Source: Comamonadaceae bacterium (GTDB lineage: Bacteria; Pseudomonadota; Gammaproteobacteria; Burkholderiales; Burkholderiaceae_C). From it: 64,000 bases of DNA. The first letter of the stretch is position 1. Each line of letters opens with the position of its first letter. The notes below the pieces were generated by a model. The model was not told the origin of the DNA and did no database searches. It saw nothing but the letters and a program-made list of their open reading frames with translations. A program made the translations under genes and the position numbers. Below, one piece after another: positions 30,771 to 42,316 of the stretch. The stretch covers positions 1-64,000 of the forward strand of contig QZKF01000037.1 of NCBI GenBank assembly GCA_003599455.1, in the 5' to 3' direction.

Positions 30771-32018
30771 TCATGATCTGTAGTCGGCGTTGATGGTCAC
30801 GTACTCGTGGCTGAAGTCGCAGGTCCACACGGTCTCGGTGGCCTGGCCCCGGCCCAGCCCGATGCGCACCAGGATCTCGGCCTGCTTCATCACGCGCTGG
30901 CCGTCTTCTTCCCGGTACTCGGGATGCCGGCCACCGGCGCTGACCACATGCACGTCGCCCAGGTGCAGGTCGATGGTGTTCACATCGAGATCGCCGATGC
31001 CGGCATAACCCACGGCCGCGAGGATGCGGCCCAGATTGGGGTCGCTCGCGAAGAATGCCGTCTTCACCAGCGGCGAGTGCGCGACGGCATAGGCGGCCTG
31101 CAGGCACTCGGCACTGCTGCGCCCGCCCTCGACCTGGATGGTGATGAACTTCGTGGCACCCTCACCGTCGCGCACGATGGCATGTGCGAGGTGGCGGGCC
31201 ACGGGCGTGAGCGCGGCCAGCAGCGCGCGCCCCGCCGGGCTGTCCAGGTCGGTAACGGGTGCGTTGCCGGCCCGGCCGGTGGCGACCACCACAAAGGAAT
31301 CGTTGGTGCTGGTGTCACCGTCCACCGTCACGCGGTTGAACGACGCGTCCGCGAGGCGGCGCGCGAGGGGGTTCATCAACGCCGGCGCCACGCAGGCATC
31401 GGTGGCGAGGAAGCCGAGCATGGTGGCCATGTTGGGCCGGATCATGCCCGCACCCTTGGCGATGCCGGTGGCGCTGACGGCGTGGCCCTCGAGCTCGAAG
31501 CGCTGGCTGAACGCCTTGGGCAAGGTGTCGGTGGTCATGATGCCCTGGGCGGCCGATAGCCATTGATCACCGCTGTCGGTCTGCGGCTGGGCCGCGTCGG
31601 CCAGCGCCAGGGGCAGCCCCGCGAGCAGGCGGTCCAGGGGCAGCGGCTCCATGATCACGCCGGTGGAGAACGGCAGCACCTGCTCGTGGTGCAGGCCCAG
31701 CGAGCGCGCCAGCGCGTTGCAGGTCTGGCGCGCATGGGCCAGGCCGGGCTCGCCGGTGCCGGCGTTGGCGTTGCCGGTATTGATCACCAGCGCGCGGATC
31801 GCCTGCCCGGAGGCCAAGTGGTCGCGGCACACCTGCACCGGGGCCGCGGCGTAGCGGTTCTGCGTGAACACCGCGCCGACCGCAGAGCCCTCATCGAGCA
31901 GGAAGACCGTGAGGTCCTTGCGGTTGGCCTTGCGGATGCCCGCCTGCGCGACGCCGATGCGCACACCCGCAATGGGCAGCAGATCCGTGGCCAGGGGTGC
32001 GTTGAGTTGAACAGGCAT
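30771..32018 (-). CDS. argJ: Bifunctional ornithine acetyltransferase / N-acetylglutamate synthase ArgJ
   Basis: A 415-residue arginine-pathway enzyme that recycles the acetyl group from N-acetylornithine to glutamate. ArgJ is an Ntn-type protein that cleaves itself before a threonine; the cleavage region [20 protein letters not shown] near residues 181-200 is intact. [14 protein letters not shown] and [10 protein letters not shown] are also conserved, and the C-terminus ends [15 protein letters not shown]. Whether it is mono- or bifunctional cannot be read from sequence. It lies between secA and the DUF815 gene, a common Burkholderiales order. Confidence 0.95.
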   Translation of the reverse strand: MPVQLNAPLATDLLPIAGVRIGVAQAGIRKANRKDLTVFLLDEGSAVGAVFTQNRYAAAPVQVCRDHLASGQAIRALVINTGNANAGTGEPGLAHARQTCNALARSLGLHHEQVLPFSTGVIMEPLPLDRLLAGLPLALADAAQPQTDSGDQWLSAAQGIMTTDTLPKAFSQRFELEGHAVSATGIAKGAGMIRPNMATMLGFLATDACVAPALMNPLARRLADASFNRVTVDGDTSTNDSFVVVATGRAGNAPVTDLDSPAGRALLAALTPVARHLAHAIVRDGEGATKFITIQVEGGRSSAECLQAAYAVAHSPLVKTAFFASDPNLGRILAAVGYAGIGDLDVNTIDLHLGDVHVVSAGGRHPEYREEDGQRVMKQAEILVRIGLGRGQATETVWTCDFSHEYVTINADYRS

Positions 32019-32094
32019 GTGAACTCCGTGGATGACCCGTGATGCCCGGCGGCGGTGTGACGGCGGGCACCCCTAGCGGCGTGCCACTGCGCCG

Positions 32095-34854
<2,760 letters not shown>

Positions 34855-34913
34855 ACGTGCGGGCCTGCGCCGGACACCCTGTGGATTCCGGGCAGGCAAA
34901 TGAAAGTAGGAGG

Positions 34914-34956
34914 GCTCTCGCGAACCCGGGAGAGCAAACGACGGGAAACTACCCGT
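34914..34956 (-). promoter_or_regulatory. Two hairpins in the secA leader
   Basis: GCTCTC (34914-34919) with GAGAGC (34930-34935) and ACGGG (34941-34945) with CCCGT (34952-34956) form two short stems about 60-100 bases before the secA ATG. The leader contains no ATG in any frame on the coding strand, so a SecM-type arrest peptide is not evident. A regulatory role is inferred only from structure. Confidence 0.35.
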
Positions 34957-34997
34957 GATGTGCCGACGAACGCAGGGCTTTCAAGAGCAAAGCGCGC

Positions 34998-35027
34998 ATT
35001 TTACCCGCCGCTCCCGCGGCCGGTTCA
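34998..35027 (-). promoter_or_regulatory. Candidate secA promoter
   Basis: On the minus strand TAAAAT (34998-35003, 5 of 6) has a weak -35-like TGAACC (35022-35027) 18 bases upstream. The start would fall near 34991. It overlaps the 3' end of the M23 peptidase gene by a few bases. Confidence 0.3.
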
Positions 35028-35975
35028 GGGCCTGCGGGGACCGGGGGCAACGGGCTTGGCCGCCGCCACATTTTCGCCAGCGGCGAGAAACCGTTGGGGG
35101 TCCTGAGGCACACCCGATACCCAGACCTCGAAGTGCAGATGCGGCCCGGTCGAGCGACCCGTGGACCCCACCTCGGCGATCTTCTGACCGCGTTTCACGA
35201 TGTCGCCCTTCTTCACCAGCAAGCGCGAGGCGTGGGCATAGCGGGTGATCAAGTCGTTGCCATGGTCGATCTCGACCATGTTGCCGTAGGCCAGGTGGTA
35301 TTCCTGCACCACCACCACCCCGCCCGCGGCCGCCAGGATGGGTGTGCCCGGATCGGCGGGAAAGTCCAGCCCGGTGTGCAGCGCCGAGCGCCCGGTGATC
35401 GGGTCGATGCGGAAGCCGAACGGGGAGCCCACCTGCACACCGACGACCGGCTTTTCGGTCGGAACCATGGTGCGCTGGATCTTCTGGTCAAACAGGCGCG
35501 ACTCCACCACCGTCAACCAATCGACCCGCGAACCGCTGGTCTGGTCGATCTTGTCCAGCGCGCCCATCAGCTCCTCCATGCTCAGGTCGCGGCCGCCCAC
35601 GAGCGCGCCACCTGCGCCCTGGGGCACCTTGAACTCGGCCGGGTTCAATCCGGCCAGACCGGCCACGCGCTCGCCCAGCGAATCGATCTGCACCATGCGG
35701 GCCTGCATCTCGCCGAGCTTGCGGGCCATGGCATCCAGGTTGGCGCGCATGTAGGCGTTCTGGGAGTTGGCTTCGTCCTGGTGCACCAGCCGCGCCACCG
35801 AGGCGAACCCGGGCCAGCCCTGGCGCACACCCTCGAGAAACACCCAGTGGTAGGTGGCGATCGAGCCCAGCATCAACAGCACCGAGGCGAGCGCGCCGAC
35901 ACCGACGAGCCTGAGTCCGTTGAGGTGCATGGCCCGGCTCTTCGCCAACCAGGCATCCGTGATAATGATGTGCAC
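35025..35975 (-). CDS. M23 family metallopeptidase (LytM-like), membrane-anchored
   Basis: A 316-residue envelope protein. A membrane anchor (about residues 20-42) is followed by a helical coiled-coil stretch (about 55-110, EANSQNAYMRANLDAMARKL) and the M23 domain. The zinc ligands are recognisable: ALHTGLDFPAD near 203-213 and TGPHLHFEVW near 283-292. It cleaves peptidoglycan cross-bridges or activates amidases. The start codon is GTG at 35975 with AGGAAAGG upstream; an ATG at residue 16 is an alternative. Divergent from the DciA-like gene by 50 bases; it lies upstream of secA on the same strand. Confidence 0.9.
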   Translation of the reverse strand: MHIIITDAWLAKSRAMHLNGLRLVGVGALASVLLMLGSIATYHWVFLEGVRQGWPGFASVARLVHQDEANSQNAYMRANLDAMARKLGEMQARMVQIDSLGERVAGLAGLNPAEFKVPQGAGGALVGGRDLSMEELMGALDKIDQTSGSRVDWLTVVESRLFDQKIQRTMVPTEKPVVGVQVGSPFGFRIDPITGRSALHTGLDFPADPGTPILAAAGGVVVVQEYHLAYGNMVEIDHGNDLITRYAHASRLLVKKGDIVKRGQKIAEVGSTGRSTGPHLHFEVWVSGVPQDPQRFLAAGENVAAAKPVAPGPRRP

Positions 35976-36025
35976 TGTTCTACCTTTCCTGGGCCGCCCG
36001 GACCCAACCGGACATCCCCCATCGC

Positions 36026-36343
36026 ATGTCTACCGCCCAACGACCCCATACCATGCTCAGCCTTGAGCAGGCCGTGGGAGCAGAGCCCACGCTCGCCGCG
36101 TTGCAGGAACGCATCCGCGAATCCCGGTGGTGCCTGGACCAGGTGCAGCACCTGATACCCGCCACCCTGCGACCCCATGTGCTGCCCGGGCCTTTGCAGG
36201 ACCAGGAGTGGTGCCTGCTGGTGGCCAGCGCCGCCGCCTCGACCAAACTGCGTCAACTGCTGCCTTCGCTGCAACTGACTTTGACCCAAAGGGGTGCGCA
36301 GGTTAACGCAATCCGGATCAAAGTCCAAACGCCGGGACGATGA
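36026..36343 (+). CDS. DciA-like DUF721 family protein
   Basis: A 105-residue protein with the DUF721 pattern: AVGAEPTLAALQERIRES, a hydrophobic LIPATLRPHVLPGPLQDQEW core, and LLVASAAASTKLRQLLPSLQ. DUF721 proteins with this shape include DciA, which loads DnaB helicase at the origin in bacteria lacking DnaC; short beta-proteobacterial forms like this one have not all been tested. A GATAAT (35961-35966) upstream may be its -10 box. A 5-bp hairpin (36347-36351 with 36357-36361) follows the stop before the convergent tRNA-Thr. Confidence 0.7.
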   Translation: MSTAQRPHTMLSLEQAVGAEPTLAALQERIRESRWCLDQVQHLIPATLRPHVLPGPLQDQEWCLLVASAAASTKLRQLLPSLQLTLTQRGAQVNAIRIKVQTPGR

Positions 36344-36372
36344 GCGCGCCCCGAGAGGGCGTCGGCGGTTCG

Positions 36373-36448
<76 letters not shown>

Positions 36449-36460
36449 GGGACCAAAATT

Positions 36461-36994
36461 TTACTTGACCCGCTTGAGCTGAGGCCTGCCGCCGGGTCGC
36501 CCAGGGCCGGTGGGTGTAGGGTCTGGCTGTTCGCCCGGCTCGGCAGGCGGGCCATCGCTGGGCACGGCCCGCAGCGGTCCGCGTGCGGGGTTGTCCGGCG
36601 TGTTGGTTTCCGAGGCGACGTCGGGCACCACGGCGGCGTCCAACGTCGGCCCCGCCACCGTCGAAACGGGTGGCGCGGGAAACGCCATGCCCTGGCCGTT
36701 CTCACGCGCGTAGATCGCGATCACATGGCTCACCGGCACGACGATCTCGCGCGCCACGCCGCCAAAACGGGCCTTGAACTCGATGAACTCGTTGCCGAGC
36801 TTGAGCGAACTGGTGGCGTCCATGCTCACGTTGAGCACGATCTCACCGTTCTTCACGAACTCCATCGGCACACGCACCGAGGCATCGACCTGCACCGCGA
36901 TGTAGGGCGAAAACCCGTTGTCGGCACACCACTCGTGCAGCGCCCGGATCAGGTACGGCCGGGTGGAGGGGGCTTCCGTTTCGAAGGCGCTCAT
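36461..36994 (-). CDS. sspB: ClpXP protease specificity-enhancing factor SspB
   Basis: A 177-residue adaptor that tethers ssrA-tagged proteins to ClpXP. The folded domain (about 1-105) shows RPYLIRALHEWCADNGFSPY, VSMDATSSLKLGNEFIEFKA and ARFGGVAREIVVPV. A long Pro/Gly-rich linker follows, ending in a basic GGRPQLKRVK that is the ClpX-binding (XB) tail. The ATG at 36994 lies downstream of sspA by 40 bases in the usual sspA-sspB order. Confidence 0.94.
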   Translation of the reverse strand: MSAFETEAPSTRPYLIRALHEWCADNGFSPYIAVQVDASVRVPMEFVKNGEIVLNVSMDATSSLKLGNEFIEFKARFGGVAREIVVPVSHVIAIYARENGQGMAFPAPPVSTVAGPTLDAAVVPDVASETNTPDNPARGPLRAVPSDGPPAEPGEQPDPTPTGPGRPGGRPQLKRVK

Positions 36995-37034
36995 GGGCGT
37001 TCGGGGACCCGGCTCCGTGGAGCCGGGGAGCCAC

Positions 37035-37646
37035 TTACTTGCGCATCACCTTTTCGGATGGTGTGAGCGCTTCGATGTAGGCCGGGCGCGAGAAGATGCG
37101 CTCGGCGTACTTGAGCAGGGGCGCCGCGTTCTTGCTGAGCTCGATGCCGTAGAAATCAAGACGCCAGAGCAGCGGCGCGATCGCCACGTCCAGCATGGAG
37201 AAGTTGTCGCCCAGCATGAACTTGTTCTTCAGGAACACCGGTGCGAGCTGGGTCAAGCGGTCGCGGATGTGCGAACGGGCCTTCTCCAGCGCCTTTTCGT
37301 TGCCCTTGGTGCTGCGCGATTCGAGCATGGACACGTGGGTGAACAGCTCCTTCTCGAAGTTCAACAGGAACAGCCGCACGCGCGCGCGGTCCACCGGGTC
37401 ACCAGGCATCAGCTGTGGATGCGGGAAGCGCTCGTCGATGTACTCGTTGATGATGTTCGATTCGTACAGGATCAGGTCGCGCTCGACCAGGATCGGCACC
37501 TGGCCATACGGGTTCATGACACTGATGTCTTCCGGCTTGTTGTACAGGTCGACGTCCCGGATCTCGAAGTCCATGCCTTTTTCAAACAGCACGAAACGGC
37601 AGCGGTGGGAGTAAGGGCAGGTGGTGCCCGAATACAAGACCATCAT
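37035..37646 (-). CDS. sspA: Stringent starvation protein A (SspA)
   Basis: A 203-residue GST-fold RNA polymerase-associated regulator. The thioredoxin-like N-domain reads LYSGTTCPYSHRCRFVLFEKG; unlike true glutathione transferases SspA is thought not to conjugate glutathione. The signature NPYGQVPILVERDLILYESN and C-terminal IAPLLWRL are typical. Two adjacent ATGs open the frame (37646 and 37643); AAGGAG eight bases before the first supports it. It sits downstream of the bc1 genes, as in many beta- and gammaproteobacteria. Confidence 0.95.
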   Translation of the reverse strand: MMVLYSGTTCPYSHRCRFVLFEKGMDFEIRDVDLYNKPEDISVMNPYGQVPILVERDLILYESNIINEYIDERFPHPQLMPGDPVDRARVRLFLLNFEKELFTHVSMLESRSTKGNEKALEKARSHIRDRLTQLAPVFLKNKFMLGDNFSMLDVAIAPLLWRLDFYGIELSKNAAPLLKYAERIFSRPAYIEALTPSEKVMRK

Positions 37647-37762
37647 GAGGGAGTCTCCTTAAAGCAAAAAACAGTGGTTTGCACGGGTACCCTGTGGGCA
37701 CTGCAAACCACTGTGGAACGGACGGGACGGCCTGGAGCCCAGGCCCTCCCCACCGGATCGGA

Positions 37763-38518
37763 TTATTTGATGTCTTTCCAGAACGCTGCGTTCAGGCGCC
37801 AGGCCACCACGGTGAAGGCGGCCAGGAACAGCATCACCCACACGCCGATGCGCACGCGGGAGTTCTGGGCAGGCTCGGCCATCCACTGCAGGTAGGCCAC
37901 CAGGTCGCCCACGTTGTTGTCGTACTCGGCGTCGCTCAGCGTGCCGGCCTTGACGGGCGTCCAACCCTTGACGCGCTCGACTTCGTGGCCATGGCTCATC
38001 ACCTTTTCGTACACCGGGCGGCGCTCGCCCTGCAGTTCCCACAGGGGGTTGGGCATGCCGATGTTGGGGAACGCGAGGTTGTTCCAGCCGGTGGGCTTGG
38101 TGTCGTCACGGTAGTAGGTGCGCAGCAGGGTGTAGACGTAGTCGGCACCGGTGCCAGCTGAGCTGGAGCGCGAGCGGGCGATCAGGGTGAGGTCGGGCGG
38201 GTTCGCGCCAAACCAGGCCTTGGCCTGGCGCGGATCGATCGCGGCCTTCATGGTGTCGCCGATCTTGTCGGTGGCGAAGGTCAGATTTTCAGCGATCTGC
38301 TTGTCGTTCAGGCCGATGTCGCGCAGGCGGTTGTAGCGCATGAAGGCCGCCGAGTGGCAGCTCAGGCAGTAGTTGACGAACAGCTTGGCGCCGTTTTGCA
38401 GGGCGGCCATGTCATTGGTGCGCTGAGGGGCCTTGTCCAGGGGAATGCTTCCGCCGGCGGCCATGGCCGCGCCCGACAAGCCCAGGGCCAGCATGAAGCC
38501 CAAGAGGATTTTTTTCAT
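37763..38518 (-). CDS. petC: Cytochrome c1, bc1 complex
   Basis: A 251-residue heme protein of the ubiquinol-cytochrome c reductase. Residues 1-21 are a signal peptide (MKKILLGFMLALGLSGAAMA). The heme site CLSCH is at residues 51-55. The sixth ligand Met is probably in NIGMPNPLWEL. A C-terminal helix (about 225-245, IGVWVMLFLAAFTVVAWRL) anchors it in the inner membrane. The ATG at 38518 was chosen because it yields the signal peptide; an upstream in-frame alternative does not. It follows petB by about 30 bases. Confidence 0.95.
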   Translation of the reverse strand: MKKILLGFMLALGLSGAAMAAGGSIPLDKAPQRTNDMAALQNGAKLFVNYCLSCHSAAFMRYNRLRDIGLNDKQIAENLTFATDKIGDTMKAAIDPRQAKAWFGANPPDLTLIARSRSSSAGTGADYVYTLLRTYYRDDTKPTGWNNLAFPNIGMPNPLWELQGERRPVYEKVMSHGHEVERVKGWTPVKAGTLSDAEYDNNVGDLVAYLQWMAEPAQNSRVRIGVWVMLFLAAFTVVAWRLNAAFWKDIK

Positions 38519-38549
38519 TTGCTTGACTCTCCGGATTGGCTCTGTGGGT

Positions 38550-39950
38550 TCAGTGGGGCTGGAAGGTGACACGGCTGGGCACCGGCTTGAATTCGCCGAT
38601 GCGGCTCCACCACGGCATCAGCAGGAAGAAGCCGAAGTAGAACAGCGTGCCAACCTGGGAAACGCGCTCGCCGACCGGCGACGGCGGTTGCACCCCGAGG
38701 TAACCCAGGATCAGGAAGTTGATCACGAACACCGTGTAGAGCCACTTGTTCCAGCTCGGGCGGTAGCGGATCGACTTGACCGGGCTGTGGTCCAGCCACG
38801 GCAGGAAGAACAGGATGACGACCGCGCCACCCATGGCCACCACGCCCCAGAACTTGGCGTCGATCGCCAGCATGAGCGCCACCAGAACAATGGCGCCACC
38901 GACGATCACGCCCTTGAAGAGACCGCTGATCTTCGCCTTCAGCACGCCCAGCACGGCGCCCAGCAGCACGCAGGCGATCAGCGCATACATCATCTCGCTG
39001 GTGATGGCGCGCAGCATCGAGTAGTAAGGCGTGAAGTACCAGACCGGTGCGATGTGCAGCGGGGTCACCAGCGGGTCGGCCGGGATGAAGTTGTTGTACT
39101 CAAGGAAGTAGCCGCCGAACTCGGGCGCGAAGAAGATGATCGCCGAGAACACCATCAGAAAGACGGACACGCCGAGCACGTCGTGCACGGTGTAGTACGG
39201 ATGGAAGGGAATGCCATCGAGCGGCTTGCCGGTCGCGTCCTTGGTGGCCTTGATCTCAACGCCATCGGGGTTGTTGGAGCCCACTTCGTGCAGCGCGATG
39301 ATGTGCGCCACCACCAGGCCGAGCAGAACCAGCGGCACGGCGATGACGTGGAAGCTGAAGAAGCGGTTCAGCGTGGCGTCGCCGACCACGAAGTCACCGC
39401 GGATCAGCAGCGCCAGGTCGGGGCCCACGAAGGGAATGGCGGCAAACAGGTTCACGATCACCTGGGCGCCCCAGTAAGACATCTGGCCCCAGGGCAGCAG
39501 ATAGCCCATGAAGGCCTCGGCCATCAGGCACAGGAAGATCGCGCAACCGAACACCCAGACCAGCTCGCGCGGCTTGCGGTAGCTGCCGTAGATCAGGCCG
39601 CGGAACATGTGCATGTAGACCACCACGAAGAACGCCGAGGCGCCGGTGGAGTGCATGTAGCGGATCAGCCAGCCCCAGGGCACGTCGCGCATGATGTACT
39701 CGACCGATGCGAACGCGAGGTTGGCGTCGGGCTTGTAGTGCATCACCAGGAAGATGCCGGTGACGATCTGGATCACCAGCACCAGCAACGCCAGCGAGCC
39801 GAAGAAGTACCAGAAGTTGAAGTTCTTGGGCGCGTAGTACTCGGCCAGGTGCTCGTTGTAGAGCTTGGACAGCGGGAACCGGTTGTCGACCCAGTTCAGG
39901 GCCTTCTGACCGATCGGTGCGTCGGGGGAAATCTCTTTGAATTCAGCCAT
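38550..39950 (-). CDS. petB: Cytochrome b, bc1 complex
   Basis: A 466-residue membrane core subunit with about eight helices and the heme-ligating histidine pairs (for example in MHSTGASAFF and YMHMFRG, and in SFHVIAVPL and VVAHIIALHE). The quinol-oxidation loop reads APVWYFTPYYSMLRA; the Qo motif is PVWY rather than PEWY, a variant known from beta- and gammaproteobacteria. LLPWGQMSYW near 162 is conserved. It oxidises ubiquinol and passes electrons to the Rieske centre and across the membrane. It is between petA and petC in the standard order. Confidence 0.97.
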   Translation of the reverse strand: MAEFKEISPDAPIGQKALNWVDNRFPLSKLYNEHLAEYYAPKNFNFWYFFGSLALLVLVIQIVTGIFLVMHYKPDANLAFASVEYIMRDVPWGWLIRYMHSTGASAFFVVVYMHMFRGLIYGSYRKPRELVWVFGCAIFLCLMAEAFMGYLLPWGQMSYWGAQVIVNLFAAIPFVGPDLALLIRGDFVVGDATLNRFFSFHVIAVPLVLLGLVVAHIIALHEVGSNNPDGVEIKATKDATGKPLDGIPFHPYYTVHDVLGVSVFLMVFSAIIFFAPEFGGYFLEYNNFIPADPLVTPLHIAPVWYFTPYYSMLRAITSEMMYALIACVLLGAVLGVLKAKISGLFKGVIVGGAIVLVALMLAIDAKFWGVVAMGGAVVILFFLPWLDHSPVKSIRYRPSWNKWLYTVFVINFLILGYLGVQPPSPVGERVSQVGTLFYFGFFLLMPWWSRIGEFKPVPSRVTFQPH

Positions 39951-39991
39951 GGGATGCCTCTGTGATCCGTTGTCTGCCAGCGCCGCGGGGC

Positions 39992-40600
39992 TCAGGCCTG
40001 TTTCTCTTCACCCACCAGCAGGGTGGTGTCGGACAGGTAGTAGTGCGGCGGCACTTCCAGGTTGTCGGGTGCGGGCTTGTTCTTGAACACGCGGCCCGCG
40101 ACGTCGAAAGTGGAACCGTGGCATGCACACAGAAAACCACCCTTCCAGTTGTCGGGCAGCGAAGGCTGCGGGCCGGGGGTGAGCTTGTCACCAGGCGAGC
40201 AGCCCAGGTGGGTGCAGATGCCCACAGTCACCAGGAACTCGGGCTTGATCGAGCGGTGGCGGTTCTTCGCGTATTCGGGCGTGGGGTAAGCCGTGCGGTC
40301 CGAGTTGGGATCGGCCAGATCGCCTTCGATGGTTTCCAGCGCAGCGAGCTGCTCGGGCGTGCGGCGCAGGATCCACACCGGCTTGCCGCGCCATTCGACG
40401 ACGATCTTTTCACCCGGCTGGATGCCGGAAATGTCCACCTCGACGGCAGCGCCCGCGGCCTTGGCGCGCTCGGACGGCTGGAAGGTGCTCACGAAGGGAA
40501 CGGCGACGGCGGCTGCGCCCACGCCACCCATGGCGCAGGAGGTGATCAGCCAGGTTCTGCGGCTGCGATCAACAGTCGCACCGGCGGTTGCTTCACTCAT
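39992..40600 (-). CDS. petA: Rieske iron-sulfur subunit, bc1 complex
   Basis: A 202-residue subunit with an N-terminal Tat-like segment (DRSRRTWLIT followed by a hydrophobic helix) that anchors it in the membrane. The [2Fe-2S] ligands are Cys129, His131, Cys158 and His161 in CTHLGC and CACHGSTFD, with Cys134 and Cys160 forming the disulfide. It accepts electrons from ubiquinol. A TACAAT (40649-40654) about 50 bases upstream is a candidate -10 box without a clear -35. It leads petA-petB-petC. Confidence 0.95.
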   Translation of the reverse strand: MSEATAGATVDRSRRTWLITSCAMGGVGAAAVAVPFVSTFQPSERAKAAGAAVEVDISGIQPGEKIVVEWRGKPVWILRRTPEQLAALETIEGDLADPNSDRTAYPTPEYAKNRHRSIKPEFLVTVGICTHLGCSPGDKLTPGPQPSLPDNWKGGFLCACHGSTFDVAGRVFKNKPAPDNLEVPPHYYLSDTTLLVGEEKQA

Positions 40601-40846
40601 GGGGATCTTTCAATGAGGGTCGAGACGGGACATTGGGGACAACCCGGCATTGTACTGGAGCGCTTGCGGGCCTCTCCCGCTTGCCGGGGTGAAGGACTGG
40701 GCTATTGACCCGCCTCGATCCATCAATCGGGGCAGGGGCGTGCCGGCGGCCCCGCACGGCGGGTGCCTGTGTGAGAATGCCCGGCGGAACACAGTGCCAG
40801 CGCCCGCATCGACGGGCATACCAACACACCACGTCTGGAGGACCCC

Positions 40847-41275
40847 ATGGGCATGATGCAAGAGTTCAAGGAATTCGCCGTCAAGGGCAACGTCATCGAT
40901 CTCGCCGTGGGCGTGATCATCGGCGGTGCCTTCGGCAAGATCGTCACGTCCATGGTAGACGACGTGATCATGCCCATCGTCGGCTCGATTTTCGGCAACC
41001 TCGACTTCACCAACCTCTATATCGCCCTGGGCAAGGTGCCCGAGGGCACGGCCCCGACGCTGGCGGCCCTGAAGACGGCCGGCGTGCCCACCCTGGCCTA
41101 CGGCAACTTCATCACCGTGGCCATCAACTTCACCATCCTGGCGTTCATCATCTTCATCATGGTCAAGCAGGTGAACCGGCTCAAGCGCGAGGCGCCCGCC
41201 GCCCCGGCGGAGCCGCCGGCCACGCCGGAAGACATCGCGCTGCTGCGCGAGATCCGCGACAGCCTCAGGAAGTAG
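40847..41275 (+). CDS. mscL: Large-conductance mechanosensitive channel MscL
   Basis: A 142-residue osmotic safety valve. TM1 carries [24 protein letters not shown] near residues 10-33, TM2 is [23 protein letters not shown] near 89-111, and the C-terminal helix ends [17 protein letters not shown]. The periplasmic loop is rather long. The ATG at 40847 was chosen; another at 40853 is in frame. The stop overlaps the convergent pdxA stop by 11 bases. Confidence 0.96.
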   Translation: MGMMQEFKEFAVKGNVIDLAVGVIIGGAFGKIVTSMVDDVIMPIVGSIFGNLDFTNLYIALGKVPEGTAPTLAALKTAGVPTLAYGNFITVAINFTILAFIIFIMVKQVNRLKREAPAAPAEPPATPEDIALLREIRDSLRK

Positions 41276-42308
41276 GCGCAGCCGCCAGCGCCGCGTCGAT
41301 CGCCGCCAGCAGGCTCGCCGCGCTGGCGCGGCCGGTGCCGGCGAGGTCGAAGGCTGTGCCATGGTCCGGGCTGGTGCGCACGAAGGGCAGGCCCAGCGTG
41401 GTGTTCACGCCATGCTCCAGCCCCAGCAGCTTGACCGGGATCAGGCCCTGGTCGTGGTACATCGCCACCACCACATCGAAGGCACCCTGGCGCGCGCGCA
41501 TGAACACCGTGTCGGGCGCATGCGGCCCGCTGGCCTGCACGCCTTCGCGCTGCGCCTGCTGGATGGCGGGCGCGATGGTCTCGATCTCCTCCCGGCCGAA
41601 CAGGCCACCTTCCCCGGCGTGCGGGTTCAGCCCCGCCACGGCAATGCGCGGTTCGGCGACACCGGTGCGACGGAAATGCGCGTGCGTGATGCGGATCGTC
41701 TGCAGCACCTGCTCGTGCGTCACGGCCCGCAGCGCCTGCCGCAGCGACACGTGAATGCTGACCAGCACCGTGCTCAGGCCCGGACAGCTGAGCATCATGC
41801 GCACCGGCAGCGCCGACACCGGCACTCCGGCATGCGCCGCCGCGAGCGACTGCAGCAATTCGGTGTGTCCGGGGTGGTCCACGCCCGCCGCGGACAAGGC
41901 CTCCTTGTGGATCGGTGCCGTCACCACGGCGCGGGCCTGGCCCGACAGTGCGGCCTGCGCGGCCCAGCGGATACAGTCCGCCGCGACACGGCCCGCCTCG
42001 GCGCTGACCTGCCCGAAGGCGACCGGGCGCGGCAGCGCGCAGGCCTGCACCACCGCCATGCAGCCCGGCGGCACGGCAGGCGCGTCGGACAGCCCGCGGA
42101 TTTCAGCCAGCATCAGGGCCGCCGCGGCCGAACCGGCCTCGGGCGCCGTGAGGCGCAGCGCCCGCTGCAGCGTGGCCACATCGCCGGCCACCACGACCTG
42201 GCGCAGCAGCCCGGGCCGCTCGCGAAAGGCGCGGGCGATGATTTCCGGGCCGATACCGGCCGGGTCGCCCATGCTCAGGACGAGGGGAAGCGCAGGCGGT
42301 GACGGCAT
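41265..42308 (-). CDS. pdxA: 4-Hydroxythreonine-4-phosphate dehydrogenase PdxA
   Basis: A 347-residue NAD-dependent dehydrogenase in the DXP-dependent pyridoxal phosphate pathway. Conserved segments are [20 protein letters not shown] near residues 9-28, [21 protein letters not shown] with the metal-binding His, and [17 protein letters not shown] plus [13 protein letters not shown]. The ATG at 42308 gives MPSPPALPL. It converges with mscL, overlapping its coding end by 11 bases. The next upstream gene is a NIF3-like gene on the same strand. Confidence 0.95.
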   Translation of the reverse strand: MPSPPALPLVLSMGDPAGIGPEIIARAFRERPGLLRQVVVAGDVATLQRALRLTAPEAGSAAAALMLAEIRGLSDAPAVPPGCMAVVQACALPRPVAFGQVSAEAGRVAADCIRWAAQAALSGQARAVVTAPIHKEALSAAGVDHPGHTELLQSLAAAHAGVPVSALPVRMMLSCPGLSTVLVSIHVSLRQALRAVTHEQVLQTIRITHAHFRRTGVAEPRIAVAGLNPHAGEGGLFGREEIETIAPAIQQAQREGVQASGPHAPDTVFMRARQGAFDVVVAMYHDQGLIPVKLLGLEHGVNTTLGLPFVRTSPDHGTAFDLAGTGRASAASLLAAIDAALAAAPTS

Positions 42309-42316
42309 CGTGTGGC

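Noticed and set aside
40601..40846. A riboswitch or small RNA upstream of mscL
   Set aside because: The 246-base region is GC-rich with no clear conserved structure or promoter pair besides a possible petA -10 box; I could not support a feature.
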